A stretch of DNA of 64,000 bases from Dactylis glomerata. Taxonomy: Eukaryota > Streptophyta > Magnoliopsida > Poales > Poaceae. The stretch covers positions 2,542,001 through 2,606,000 of the forward strand of contig QXEO01000411.1 of the NCBI GenBank assembly GCA_007115705.1, given 5' to 3'. Below the pieces are notes generated by a model. The model was not told where the DNA came from. It did no database searches and worked only from the letters and a program-made list of their open reading frames with translations. Of this stretch, positions 44,940 to 56,215 are shown one piece after another. A program made the position numbers and the translations under genes. Position 1 is the stretch's first letter; every line of letters starts with the position of its first letter.

Positions 44940-47900
44940 TGTGACAACCTCAAATTTGATAACAAATTCGAAGTGCCCGTTATGTATTCCACCGCAATCC
45001 CAGAACCGTTATTGCGATATACATAATGTAGTTGGTAACCAGTTCCATAGACATTACAATACGATGATTCAAATACAATGGTCATATAGACCAAGTCATA
45101 TTACAACACAATATAGCAGCGGAAATAGCATCTTCGGCCCATGCCTTCTCCCTACAGGCAATGGCGACTCACGGAGACGAGCTTAGTTCTGGTACTCTTC
45201 TTCATACCCTTCCTCCTGGTATTCCTCCCCATAGTCTGGCCAAGTTGATAGCCAGGGACACAGCCATGAGTACATTGGATGCACTCGCAAACCATCTTAT
45301 AATTGAAATGATGAAGTAGAAATGCAAGGTTGATATGGTGGACTAAGCACTAAGTTGTTTTTGCAAAAGCTAGTTTTATTTCCCAAGAATGTTCGTTTAT
45401 AGGGAAGAGATTTAGTTCTCTAAGTTCCATCTAAAGAGGGCTTCAAGAGTGTCAACAACATGTCAAGTCAAGTCATTCATCAAGTTCACCATTGTCACTT
45501 TTAGTCCTGACAAAAGTCAAGTACAGCTTGCCAACCGTCCATGACCGCGGACGCGGCTATTCGAATAGTTTCAAAACCTCTGCAGAGGGGTACACTTTAC
45601 CCACAAGATTCGATACATCTGCCGGGAGAAATCCACGGTTCGACATACACAAAGTATGCGAGGTTCAGATAATCAAACAAACTCTTTCACTTGCTTATCC
45701 TAGTATAGGATCCTTCCCTAGAGCCCGGGATACGGAACCCCGCTCCGGCGCCTCTAGTTCTGCCCATCCCGGAGGCCGGGTTAGTGGAATCCACCTGGTC
45801 AAGAAGTAACCGTTTCGTGGTGTCCTTCCATGAATCTTTGATACAAGGCCTCCCATACTAAGATAAACAAGCTACGGATTAAGCCCCTTCCCATATAGGG
45901 GTAATGTGGTCGTACGGTAGAATTGGCTCCCATAGTACATCACTCGTTGTCATTTGAGAAATATATTTCATAGTTCTTAGTCAAGATTAATTTCTTTTAT
46001 AAAGCCATCATGTAGGAGCAATCTCCCATTTCAAGTTTCAAGTTCAAGTCACCACCTTTCAAATGGGATTCCTCCAGAGATAGCATCAACTTTTATTAGC
46101 GACTAAGCAACTACATTGAGTGATAGTACTACTAAATAGGGTTGGATAAACTCAGCTTGATACTCTTGATAATCAAGACATCAATACACTTCTATCAATC
46201 TACTCTAGCAATTCAATCATGCAATTTACTTAAAACAAGTAGAATGCAGTATTAAAACTAGGTAGTGGGAGTATGAATCAAAAGATGGCTTGCCTTGGTT
46301 GGCAAAGTGTCCGGGGTTTTCTTCTTCTTCTTGATAATAATAATCCCCTCCAATATCCTCCTCGGCAACACTAGCGTCTAATAACGAATAAACACAAAGC
46401 ACACCATCACTTCACCAAGCTAACAACACACCAAGCACACATCTTTGTTTGCTAACCAAAGCATTCATGTTGCATTTTTTTGGTGTTGGATTGTAAGTCT
46501 TTCTTGTAAGTTTTTCTCCAAGTGTGCAAGCTAGATTCCTTACTAAGTGGCATATGTGGTTCACTTGTGCAGCATTGGTGTTGATTTAGGGTTACTAAGA
46601 CAAGTTTAAGTGGGATGGATCCACTAAGTGAATTGGCATTGAGGGCAATTAATTCTAAGTGTGCAAGTAGGGATCTATCATTTTATGCTACCAAATAGGA
46701 TTGGGTTAGGGTCTAATGGGTCACACTAATAGGGTTTGGGGTAGATTAGTGTTGACTAACAGTAAGAGGGGTCATTAGTGAGTTCACATTTTAATTTTCA
46801 TGATTTTTGATAGCTTAAATAATTTTCTAGAAATCTTTCATTATTAAACCAGCTATGGTCACACTATTCATATCTAATTTAATTCCTAACTTATTTTGAA
46901 TTCTAACCAGTACTATTGGATAGAGTATTTCATAAGCTTTCCAATGCATATTTATTTGCTGGATTTGGATTTGTAAAACTCTAGGAATTAAAGTTTGAAA
47001 ATAGCATCTGCAATTTATTTGAAATAAATGAAACGGGCGGGAAATTAATTAAAAACGACACGGACCGAATTTGAAACGAGCCGGGCCCTATTCAGAACAA
47101 ACCCGAACGGGCCGGCCCATACCGTTTCGCGCGGGGAAAAAGAATTAAAAGGGGAGCTGACAGGTGGGGTTCGGCTGCGGTGCTCCTCCTCCTCCGATTC
47201 CCGGCAGCAGCTGGCCTCCAGGTGTTCGATCGCGGCGGCGCTCCGCTCGTCCAGTACTGCGCCGGAGTTGCAGGCGTCGACGAACTAGTGCAAGCGGGGC
47301 TAAGCGAGAGTGTCTGGGAGGTAGAGGGGAGTGAGGTGAGTCGATTCGTTTGATCGGAGGGGGTATTTATAGTCTCAGGAGGCCGGGAGCAAGGCGACCA
47401 GAAGCTCGCCGGCTCGGGGGTCCTGGTTGCGTTCGACGGTCTCTCCGGCCACGACGGCCACGCTCGCGTGCTGGGAGGGTTATGGCTCGGCCGCGGAGTG
47501 CTGTGGGTCTCCTCTGGCGCCTCCAAGCTGGTCGGCATCGTGCAGGGAAGAGGGTTGCTGGGAGGGGGCCCTGGGTGCGTTTCTCCTCCTTCCTCCTCTT
47601 CTCACGGCTTGGGTCGGGGCTGGGGAAGCTGGGCTCGACCGTGGCGTCGTCCAGCAGCATGGCTACAGCACAGGAGCGAGCTAGAACAGTGCAGCACCAG
47701 TGATCTTGATCTCCTTTGATTTGCTTCTGCCAGTGTTCGACGAAATGCTCGCAAGAACTCAAAATTTGAATTTTCAAAATTTTCCACTTTGGGTGCTCAT
47801 CATATTGGATAAGGTACCCAGTCATATTTTTGTTGCAGTGAAAGTATGAGTTTTGCAAAAATTTATATTTCAAATTTGGTATGGTCACTGTTTTGGATTC

Positions 47901-48328
47901 AAACTTTGGCTCAAGTTTGAGTGGGGCTCCAGTTTGACATTTGGACAAATGCTTGTTGGTTGAGTTAGTCCATAACTTGGTTAAGCTCAACTCACTGGCC
48001 AAACATGAAGGTGAGCTGTAGATTGCTTAATCTAAGGTCTCAAAGTGGTGTAGTCAATAACAGTTTCTAGATCATATTAACTTTATCTCTTTCTTTCTTA
48101 TTTTAACTTCTGGTTTCTTTGCTTCCTAAAAATCTTCTCAATTGATTCTGTTGGTTCACTTAGAATTATCTAACCAATGCACAAATAAAAATAACACACA
48201 TAAAATCATAGAATACATATAGTAGAAAATACATGTATGCATACAATAATAGATAAAAAGTTTTATTTGGGTCCAAAATGTGGCACTTTATTTATTTAGA
48301 AGTGAATTACAATTTCTGAGTTGTTACA
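44940..48328 (-). repeat. 5' LTR of chromovirus B (177-bp deletion)
   Basis: 3389 bp. It is nearly identical to 35551-39116 except that bases equivalent to 37783-37959 are missing at about 47170. GGGGT flanks both ends of the lost segment in the full-length copy, so deletion between short direct repeats is likely. Relative to transcription the loss lies downstream of the TATA box, in the transcribed leader. Confidence 0.95.
47364..47371 (-). promoter_or_regulatory. TATA box of the chromovirus B 5' LTR
   Basis: TATAAATA on the minus strand, followed by CCCCCTCCGATC. A start about 30 bp downstream (near 47335) would transcribe towards gag-pol. The same motif is kept in the other LTR at 38152-38159. 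Promoter use is inferred from the motif only. Confidence 0.55.
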
Positions 48329-48333
48329 GCTAG

Positions 48334-50258
48334 CCAGCCAGCCCGGGCGGTTGCCGAACCGGTATGGCTCCCTGGCCATCCGATTAGGCCGAGATCCACG
48401 GTCGGGCGCCGTCGTCCTCGTCGGCCATTGCATGCGCGAGAGGAGCTCGCCCCGGGCTAGGGTTTCGTGGTGCGGTTGCTTACCGAGGTCGCCAGAGTCA
48501 AGCGTGGGCTGGAGTCGGCCGAGGCGAGGTCGGAGATGGCGATGGAGGTCGCAGGTGTTGCATGCAGAGGCTGGTGTTCGTCCTGCGGGCTTCGCCGGGG
48601 TCCAGGCGTCTACGGCACGGTGGCGTCTTCCTCCGCTTCCCCCCTATAAACGAACAAGGGCGCGTGAGATTTCGGGCATTGTGGTGGTGATGCAAGCGTG
48701 CAGGCGAGGGGCAAAGAGGAAGGAGAACGGTCGACGGCGACCTTCTCCCTTGCCGACGATCTACTCGAGGGCTCGGCTCACCGGCGAAAGATTTGCCCTG
48801 TCTGCACAATGGAGAGGGGTTGCAGGAGAGTGGGGAGAAAGGGAGTGAGCAAATGAGAGGGGGAGAGAGTTCCAGAGAGGGGGTGGGGGGTTTTAACCTG
48901 GCGGTGGTACCGGTCTGGGGTGCACCGTCGAGGATCACCATTGGTCGTCGTGGGTGGTTGTGCGGGGAGGCACGGTGAGCTGGTTCCAGGGAACACTCAG
49001 GTGGTGTCGGTGGATGGCGGTTTCACAAGGAAACGGGTCGGGTTTAGAGACCAGGCAAGAAAATCGATGGGCGGCGGCATCGATACAGTGCACCAGGGGG
49101 TTGGGCAGGCTTGTCATCGCATCGGGGTTAGCATGCCGTGCAGGATCCGGTGCGGAGCGTGGCCAGGCGACGTGCCGGTGCATGGGAACGCGCCGCACGC
49201 CCTGCGCGTTCTGGGCGACACGGTGGCATCGGCTCGGCGGGTTCGGGGTGACGTGCTCAGTGGGTCCTGGGTGGCGGCGCCCCGGGGAATTGGTTCCACG
49301 CGTGTAGAGGAGCTCTATGGCGAGGTGACAAGGCGTGGGGTGGTCGGTGGATTTCTGGCCGCGCGAGGGTGCCCACGGTCGGCATTGGCGACGCCCCGTG
49401 CACAGGAGGGGTGGCGATGGTGGTCTCTGTGGCATGGGGTCGGGGTAGGGTTTCAGCAGGGCGGTGCATGCTGATTGGGGGTAGATGGCGGCGAGGTGGT
49501 CGATGACCAGAGGGAGAGAGAGACCCTGGCAGGGTTTAGCCTTGGGCTACCCTCCTCCTCCTCGATGCCAAACTGCAAACGACAAAGAGAAAAGATCTAC
49601 AAATCTCTGGACTCCAGAAGGAAATCCCCAGTAGATCTTCTCCCTTCACTTGGTTGGTTTGCAAAGAAAGAATAAGAGGGAGGGGGAGAAGTAGGGCAAT
49701 GGGTAGGCTAACTCAGCTTAAATTCGAATTCAAATTTGAATTCTATTGAATAAGTTTTTGAAAACAGAACCAAAATAGTTTCCAGGGGTTTTGAAACCAT
49801 CCAAAAAGTCATGGCCAAAGTTTGGTGATTTTTAGGGAAGCTAGGCTAGGGTTTTAGAGAAGTCCCTATTTTCAAACAAAGAAGCAAAAGAAAAAGAAAT
49901 AAAAGAAAAAGAAATAAAAGAAAAAGAATTGTAATTAAGCAAAGAATCCCATGCTAGGTTTTATGGTGAGCACAAGCTAGTCTAGGCTTAATATTTCATG
50001 CATAAAAATCATAACACTAACTCTAGTTCATAAAGCTCAAGTATTGGAAAATTTAAAATCATAGACATGAAATCATACACACACATGCTCACATAAAATC
50101 ATGCCTATGCATTCACATGAAATCACACATGCTTGCACACATACATGAAATCATGCATCATAGGACACAAACACAATGCTTAGCAAAAGTTTTAGTTTAC
50201 CCTAACAGATATTAAAACAAAGTGTAAATTTTCTGGTCACCAAAAGTGGGATGTTACA
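48334..50258 (-). repeat. 3' LTR of chromovirus A, inner piece
   Basis: Continues the LTR interrupted at 35550 and ends GATGTTACA at 50258. GC-rich 48340-49560, then AT-rich. A repeated AAAAGAAAAAGAAAT unit (about 49885-49930) has one more copy than in the right LTR. The 184-codon frame 48920-49474 recurs at 59464-60018 only because the LTRs are copies. Confidence 0.93.
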
Positions 50259-50273
50259 GACCTCCCCCCTTAA
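50259..50273 (-). other. polypurine tract of chromovirus A
   Basis: Minus strand TTAAGGGGGGAGGTC directly before the 3' LTR; near-identical to that of chromovirus B. Confidence 0.85.
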
Positions 50274-50299
50274 AAGAATCTCATCCCGAGATTTCGTGG

Positions 50300-53200
50300 C
50301 TAAGCGTGAAGTAGTTCGGGAAACTCTCGTCGAAGATAGTCCTCACGTTCCCACGTGGCTTCGTCTTCGGTGTGATTGCTCCATTGCACCTTATACATCA
50401 TGATCTTGCGTCTACGGGTAAGACGGACGTCTTCTTCAAGAATGCGGATGGGTCTCTCCCGGTAAGTGAGATCGGAGTGCAAGTCGATGGAGTTGTGATT
50501 GATCTCGGTGAAGGTCTCGGGTTTGTTGGGAACTTGAAGGCATTTTTGGAGTTGCGACACGTGAAAGACATCATGGAACTCGGACAATTCTGAGGGCAGT
50601 GCTAGCTTGTAGGACATCTCTCCGTGGTGCTCTAGTATCTTGAATGGGCCGATGTAGCGGGGTGCTAGCTTACCCTTAACATGGAAGCGTTGCATGCCCT
50701 TGAGCGGTGCCACTCGAAGATAGACAAAATCTCCCACGTTGAAGGTAACCGGCCTTCTCTTAGAGTCGGCATAGCTCTTCTGCCGAGATTGGGCTGCCTT
50801 CAGACGATTCCGAATGAGCTGGACTTGCTCTTCGGCCTCCTTAATGATATCAGGGCCAAAAATTTGGCTTTCTCCAGTCTCGGACCAGTTAAGAGGGGTA
50901 CGGCACTTGCGTCCGTAGAGGGCTTCAAAAGGGGCCATTTGCAAGCTAGCTTGGTAGCTATTGTTGTAGGAAAATTCCGCGAATGGCAGACAGTCTTCCC
51001 ACTTGGTTCCATAAGACAGAACACAAGCTCGCAACATATCTTCAAGGATTTGGTTTACTCGCTTGGTTTGACCTCCAGTTTGTGGGTGGTAGGCTGTGCT
51101 GAAAGATAACTTGGTGCCTAAAGCTTCCTGGAGTTTTGCCCAAAATCGCGAGGTAAACTGGGGCCCTCGATCTGAGACGATGGTCTTGGGAACACCATGA
51201 AGGCTGACGATGCGGGAGATATACAACTCTGCTAGACGGTTTCCATGGTCAGTGGTCTTGACGGGGATAAAATGAGCGACCTTAGTGAGGCGGTCCACGA
51301 TGACCCATATAGAATCATGTCCCCGCTTGGAGGTTGGTAGACCAGTAATAAAATCCATACCGACCTCCTCCCACTTCCATAACGGTATCTTCAAGGGGTG
51401 CAGTAAGCCTGCGGGTCTTTGATGTTCGGCCTTGATGCGTTGACAGACGTCACACCGGGCAATATAGAGGGCGATCTCTCGCTTCATGCCGTGCCACCAA
51501 AAACGTTCCTTCAAGTCCTGGTACATTTTTGTGCCTCCGGGATGAATAGAGTAAGGGGTATCATGGGCCTCCTTCAGGATGGACTGTTTCAACTCATCGA
51601 TGCTAGGGATGCACAGGCGGCCATTATACCATAGCACACCTTCCTGGTCAATTGAGAACCTAGGTACTTCCTCTCGTCCCATCCTACGCTTGATGCCTTC
51701 GATACTCTCATGTCCCTTCTGAGCTTCTTTAATGATATTAGTGAGTGTGGGTCGGACTTCAAGGTTCGACAAGAAACCATGGCTTACAAGCTGAAGCCCA
51801 AACTTCTCGAACTCCTCGCATAAAGCTGGTTGGCTGGTCTTTAATAGGGCATTTAGAGAGCAAGGTTCTCGGCTGAGTGCATCGGCGACCACATTCGCTT
51901 TACCAGGATGGTAATGAATGCCTAGGTCGTAGTCTTTGATAAGTTCAATCCATCTCCTTTGTCTCATGTTCAATTCTTTCTGGGAGAAAATGTACTTTAG
52001 GCTCTTGTGGTCAGTATAGATCTCGCAACGGTTTCCCATAAGATAGTGTCGCCATGTCTTAAGAGCATGGACAACGGCGGCAAGCTCAAGGTCATGAGTA
52101 GGGTAATTTAACTCATGAGGGCACAGTTGACGGGACAGGTAAGCAATAACCTTGCCGTCTTGCATAAGGACACTTCCAAGACCAAGCTTGGATGCATCGC
52201 AGTAGACGTCGAAGCTCTTGGTAATGTCGGGCATGGTCAAGATATGGGCTGACATTAGTCTCTTCTTGAGCTCTTGGAAGCTCTGCTCACACTTTTCAGT
52301 CCACTCAAACTTTTTATCTCTCTTGAGTAGCTGAGTCAATGGGCGGGCAATGCTGGAAAACCCTTCTACAAATTTTCGATAGTATCCGGCTAATCCAAGG
52401 AATGCTCGGACTTCGGTGGGGTTGGTTGGGGCTTTCCTTTCCATGATGGAAGTGATTTTCGATGGGTCAACGGATACTCCACCAGCTGAGAGTACATGGC
52501 CAAGGAATCCAACCTCTTTCAGCCAAAATTCACATTTGCTGAACTTGGCGTAAAGTTGGTGTTCACGCAGGGTTCCCAACACTAGCCGCATATGCTCTGC
52601 GTGCTCTTCCTCGGTCTTAGAATAGATCAAGATGTCATCGATGAAAACCACTACAAACTTGTCGAGGAACTTCATGAATACTTTATTCATGAGATTCATG
52701 AAATAGGCAGGGGCATTGGTTAGGCCGAAGGACATGACGGTGTACTCAAATAGGCCATAGCGAGTGGTGAAAGCGGTCTTGGGAATATCAGACTCTCGGA
52801 CTTTCAGCTGATGATATCCAGTGCGGAGATCGATCTTGGAGAACACTTTGGCTCCATTCAGGTGATCAAACAAGTCTTCAATTTTTGGGAGTGGGTATTT
52901 ATTTTTGATGGTTACCTCGTTGAGTTTACGGTAATCCACACACAGTCGTATGGTACCATCTCGCTTGTCCACAAACAGAACAGGCGATCCCCATGGTGAA
53001 GCGCTGGGACGGATAAGGCCTTTGCTGAGCATATCAGCAAGCTGCTTCTTTAACTCTTCAAGTTCTTGTGGGTTCATACGGTAGGGTCGTTGGGCAATAG
53101 GAGCTGTTCCAGGAATCAACTCAATTACGAATTCGATATCCCGGTCAGGGGGCATACCTGGCAACTCCTCAGGAAAGACGTTGGGGTACTCACATACCAC

Positions 53201-53767
53201 CGGAACTTTATCGAGAGTCGGCCCTGAGACAGACTTCTTGTAGTAGGCTCTACGAGATGGCATAGTTGCGATGTGCTCAATTTTAACTCCTTCACTATTG
53301 GTTACGGTTATCGCCTTCCGGGCGCAATCAATGTGCCCCTGGTACTTGGTCATCCAATCCATCCCAAGTACCACGTCCAAACCCTTGGTACCGAGAATAA
53401 TCAGATCGGCTTGGAAGGATATGCCATGAATATCTATGGGTACCCCTTCGCAGGTCAAGTGTGCCCTAACTTGAGAACCGGGAATTTGAACTATCATGTT
53501 GCGGGTCACTTGGGACGCGGTCAACCCACCCTTGGACACGAATCTCTCGGTAACAAAGGAATGCGAAGCTCCAGAATCAAATAACACCTTTGCGGGAATT
53601 GAGTTGATGAGAAACGTACCCAGGACAACATCAGGTGCTTCAGCAGCTTCCTCCGCAGTCACATGATTTAAGCGGCCTCTGGCATTGTTGGCTTGAGTCT
53701 TTGGGTTCCTTCCAGTGGGTCCACGGCCTTGACCCTGATTGGGTCTCGGGGCGCTGAGGCTCGGCAC
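50300..53767 (-). CDS. chromovirus A pol polyprotein
   Basis: 1155 open codons, continuing in frame from gag after the amber codon at 53958-53960. Protease DSGA at residues 64-67; RT with [10 protein letters not shown]; RNase H with [14 protein letters not shown] and [10 protein letters not shown]; integrase finger HPGGTKM ... [11 protein letters not shown]. The first two integrase aspartates are present ([16 protein letters not shown]). The third catalytic residue, E in chromovirus B (GQTERVN), is K here (GQTKRVN, codon 51062-51064), and the nearby D is G. A chromodomain ends the protein ([17 protein letters not shown]). With the glutamate replaced the integrase is expected to be dead, although RT and RNase H look intact. 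Confidence 0.93.
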   Translation of the reverse strand: MPSLSAPRPNQGQGRGPTGRNPKTQANNARGRLNHVTAEEAAEAPDVVLGTFLINSIPAKVLFDSGASHSFVTERFVSKGGLTASQVTRNMIVQIPGSQVRAHLTCEGVPIDIHGISFQADLIILGTKGLDVVLGMDWMTKYQGHIDCARKAITVTNSEGVKIEHIATMPSRRAYYKKSVSGPTLDKVPVVCEYPNVFPEELPGMPPDRDIEFVIELIPGTAPIAQRPYRMNPQELEELKKQLADMLSKGLIRPSASPWGSPVLFVDKRDGTIRLCVDYRKLNEVTIKNKYPLPKIEDLFDHLNGAKVFSKIDLRTGYHQLKVRESDIPKTAFTTRYGLFEYTVMSFGLTNAPAYFMNLMNKVFMKFLDKFVVVFIDDILIYSKTEEEHAEHMRLVLGTLREHQLYAKFSKCEFWLKEVGFLGHVLSAGGVSVDPSKITSIMERKAPTNPTEVRAFLGLAGYYRKFVEGFSSIARPLTQLLKRDKKFEWTEKCEQSFQELKKRLMSAHILTMPDITKSFDVYCDASKLGLGSVLMQDGKVIAYLSRQLCPHELNYPTHDLELAAVVHALKTWRHYLMGNRCEIYTDHKSLKYIFSQKELNMRQRRWIELIKDYDLGIHYHPGKANVVADALSREPCSLNALLKTSQPALCEEFEKFGLQLVSHGFLSNLEVRPTLTNIIKEAQKGHESIEGIKRRMGREEVPRFSIDQEGVLWYNGRLCIPSIDELKQSILKEAHDTPYSIHPGGTKMYQDLKERFWWHGMKREIALYIARCDVCQRIKAEHQRPAGLLHPLKIPLWKWEEVGMDFITGLPTSKRGHDSIWVIVDRLTKVAHFIPVKTTDHGNRLAELYISRIVSLHGVPKTIVSDRGPQFTSRFWAKLQEALGTKLSFSTAYHPQTGGQTKRVNQILEDMLRACVLSYGTKWEDCLPFAEFSYNNSYQASLQMAPFEALYGRKCRTPLNWSETGESQIFGPDIIKEAEEQVQLIRNRLKAAQSRQKSYADSKRRPVTFNVGDFVYLRVAPLKGMQRFHVKGKLAPRYIGPFKILEHHGEMSYKLALPSELSEFHDVFHVSQLQKCLQVPNKPETFTEINHNSIDLHSDLTYRERPIRILEEDVRLTRRRKIMMYKVQWSNHTEDEATWEREDYLRREFPELLHA

Positions 53768-54781
53768 AGATGGTTTCTTCAGGGGGAATTCCTTAGAGAA
53801 ATGCCCCGGCTGGCCACAAGTATAGCAGCCACTCCCTTGGCTGCGGTTGACAGGGTTGAAAGTGTTGCGATTCCCTCCAGAAGGATTCCCGCCAGAGGGG
53901 CGGTTTCTTGAGTACTGGCGGTTGGGGTTGTTGGGTCTGGGAGCTTGAGAGGCGAACCTCTAAGGGGGTGGCGCAGACCTTGATGGGGGCATGCTGCGGG
54001 ATCTCTGACTGCTTGGTCCACCATGACTCATCATCCTTCGCTTCCGGCTTTCGCGGGCAGCTTTGTTCTTATCCTCGACCATAATAGCAGCGTCAACTAG
54101 GGACTCTAGATCGTGGTAGGGCACGACGACCAGATAGGGCTGCAGGTCTTCCTGAAGTCCATTCATGAAGCGCTCCCGCTTCTTCTCATCGGTGTCGATG
54201 TCGTTAGGGGCATACCTCCCCCAGGTGGTGAACTTGTCGAGGTATTCGGTGACACTCATACCTCCCTGCTTGAGGTTAAGGAACTTGTCACGCATAATCT
54301 TGATGAGTCCAGATGGAATGTGGGCCTTGCGGAACTTGGTCTTGAAGGCTTCCCAAGTCATCACTTGGCTCTCGGGTTGCATGGCACGGACATTCTCCCA
54401 CCATGCGCCTGCTGCGCCAGCTAAGAAATGGGTGGCATAGAGCACCTTCTCGTTTGCTCCAACTCCCGCATACTCGAGCTTGTTCTCGACGGTGCGGAGC
54501 CAGTCGTCGGCGTCCAGGGGTTCGGTAGACTTGGTGAATGTTGGCGGGTTGGAGTTTTGGAAGTTCCTAAGCGTGTTGCGGGGTTCCTCATCATCGTGGC
54601 CACCATTGTTGTTGTGGTTGGTGGCCATCTGAGCGAGTTGCTGGAGTGTAGCTAGGTTGGCTTGACGCTCGGCGCGTGCGGCTTCACGCTCCTCCAACAG
54701 GAGCCACAGCACCTGCGTCATGTCGGGCTCAGGAGGTGGGGGCGGGTCGTTGCCAGCGTGGGCACCAGTCTCCAGAGCCAT
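53768..54781 (-). pseudogene. chromovirus A gag with amber codon and damaged zinc knuckle
   Basis: Opens at ATG 54781 (MALETGAHAGNDPPPPPEPD). The capsid part has LDADDWLRTVENKLEYAG, LAGAAGAWWENVRAM and LKQGGMSVTEYLDKF. It stops at TAG 53958-53960 (SAPPP, stop, [10 protein letters not shown]) and then continues in the same frame into pol. After the stop, the zinc knuckle reads [14 protein letters not shown]: the fourth ligand is Phe instead of Cys. Chromovirus B has a complete CX2CX4HX4C at the equivalent place. Read-through of the amber could in principle give gag-pol, but decay is the simpler view. Confidence 0.88.
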
Positions 54782-55105
54782 TCTGGAGAGAAGTGGATTG
54801 GTGAGATTTATAACAAGGAAAACTTATGCAGGTTTCATAAGGGAGAAAGGAACTATACTCATGCATAGCATACATCCATGGCAACCATACATAACATGCT
54901 CCAACAACCATGCATAACAAGTCCATGCATACATAATATATACAAGCAAAAGGGTGCCAAACATGTCCAGGCACACACACCTACCACACATAGTCTCATA
55001 CATCCAACATAACAAATGGTTCTAAGTCGACCAAACAACATGATACACAAAAGGGTCAAACTAACAGCTACGCGGCAGCCTACATGAGAGGTAGAGTGGT
55101 GGAAT
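54782..55105 (-). other. spacer between pre-gag ORF and gag of chromovirus A
   Basis: About 320 bp, AT-rich with many CATA/CATG motifs, no gene. It is in the same position as the spacer in chromovirus B. Confidence 0.6.
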
Positions 55106-55963
55106 CTACTCGTCGCTGCTAACGTGGAGAACTAGCTCCTCGGGGTCCTCCTCGCTAGGAGTCTTAGGAGCGTAGAAGTCGAGGATAGCGTTGTGGTCAT
55201 CACCGCTCTCGCTACCACGGTCGTCGTCGTCGGTACTAGCGGGCTCCTCGTCGAACGCCTCCTGGTGGTCATCATCGCGGCCGAGTACCTCCTCGTTCTC
55301 CTTGCGGAGCTCGGCGGTCTCCTCCTCCAACTCGGACACATGGCTCTCGAGGGAAGCCAAGTGGTCCTCCAGCACACGGGCGCGCCTCCTCAGAGCCTTG
55401 TTCTTCTTCACGATCTTCCTCTTGGCAGAGAGAAGACGGTGACGTGAGAAGATAGACTCCTGGAGGTCCTCACAGAGTACGGTGAGCTCAAGTCCCCTCT
55501 CATCGGCGACCATCCGGACATGGTCCAGATGCTCCTGCGTGTGGTGCAGGATAGCCTCAGTGTGGCAGAAGTGGCGGCTGAAGGGAGTGTGCGCCATGGC
55601 CTGATGGGGAAAGCCATCGGCGTCGACCCTCCCGTAGTGCTCGTAACGAGTCCCAAGCAACTCGTCGTAGTGGAGGTGGACGAGGCGCGAGATGGCCTGG
55701 CGCAGAACGCGCATCAAGCCATCGCCCTAGTTGCGCTCGATCACCTCAAAGGTGAACTCCGGTGAGGTGGGCGGAACCTCCTTCCCGCGGACCTGGCATA
55801 CCACACGGATAGCCAGCTCGCGGGTGCCCTCCTCGAACAGCTGATAGCCTCGCACCTCAGGACGCGGTCGTCCGAGGCGCGCGGTCAACTCCACCAAGTC
55901 CCTCTCGAAGACCAGCACGTCCTTGTGGGTACCAACCTGACGGTGCGCGGTAAGAGCATCCAT
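55106..55963 (-). CDS. pre-gag ORF of chromovirus A (unknown function)
   Basis: 286 codons from ATG 55963 to 55106, with one internal amber at 55727-55729. The amber falls in FEVIERN-stop-GDGLMRVL, where the relative in chromovirus B reads FELVENTWADGLVRAM. Shared features: VFERDL near the N-terminus, RVDADG in the middle, a long basic-then-heptad helix (KKNKALRRRARVLEDHLASL ... LESHVSELEEETAELRKENE) and a strongly acidic tail (EEPASTDDDDRGSESGDD). No known domain. It sits 236 bp from the PBS and upstream of gag in the sense direction. The coiled coil suggests oligomerisation; that is inference. Confidence 0.75.
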
Positions 55964-56199
55964 CTACACAAATTTTAGAGTAGATTTTATTAATGACTTA
56001 CCCAAGTGTGCAAAATTTATACATAAATAAAAACTTGAATTTAAATGCAAGTAATTAAAGATGCTTAAAGAATAAGGGAAGAGATAAGAGCAATATATAT
56101 TTACCTTTGATATATATAGCCATCTCTTTTATTTTAGGAAAGTAGTTTTTGGTCCGGTCTAACGCCCATGCTAAACTAGGGTTTCCTAAGGTCAGGATG
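55964..56199 (-). other. short leader of chromovirus A
   Basis: The 5' leader between PBS and pre-gag ORF, AT-rich. The bases next to the PBS (TAACGCCCAT and TTTCCTAAGGTCA, 56160-56195) resemble chromovirus B at 44885-44920, suggesting a conserved RNA signal. Confidence 0.6.
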
Positions 56200-56211
56200 G
56201 CTCTGATACCA
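56200..56211 (-). other. primer binding site of chromovirus A
   Basis: Minus strand TGGTATCAGAGC, 4 nt from the 5' LTR edge (56216). Confidence 0.95.
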
Positions 56212-56215
56212 ACCC

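Larger units (their letters stand above)
35551..48328 (-). mobile_element. Gypsy chromovirus B (Tekay/Del-like), 3.4-3.6-kb LTRs
   Basis: Complete element of 12,778 bp with LTR ends TGTGACAACC and GTTGTTACA. The target duplication GCTAG is present on both sides (35546-35550 and 48329-48333), and the unbroken target is visible in the other LTR of the host element near 58877. Minus orientation. LTRs differ at about 15 positions (about 0.45%) plus one 177-bp deletion, making it the youngest insertion here. It has a large open pol frame with all catalytic motifs; the visible coding defects are two amber codons and one frameshift. Confidence 0.95.

Noticed and set aside
38155..48002. 211-codon minus frames at 38155-38790 and 47367-48002
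   Set aside because: Same situation in the LTRs of chromovirus B; no domain, and adjacent frames are equally open.
2050..56211. TGGTATCAGAGC motifs as tRNA gene fragments
   Set aside because: Each lies within 1-4 nt of an LTR edge and is a primer binding site; no cloverleaf surrounds them.
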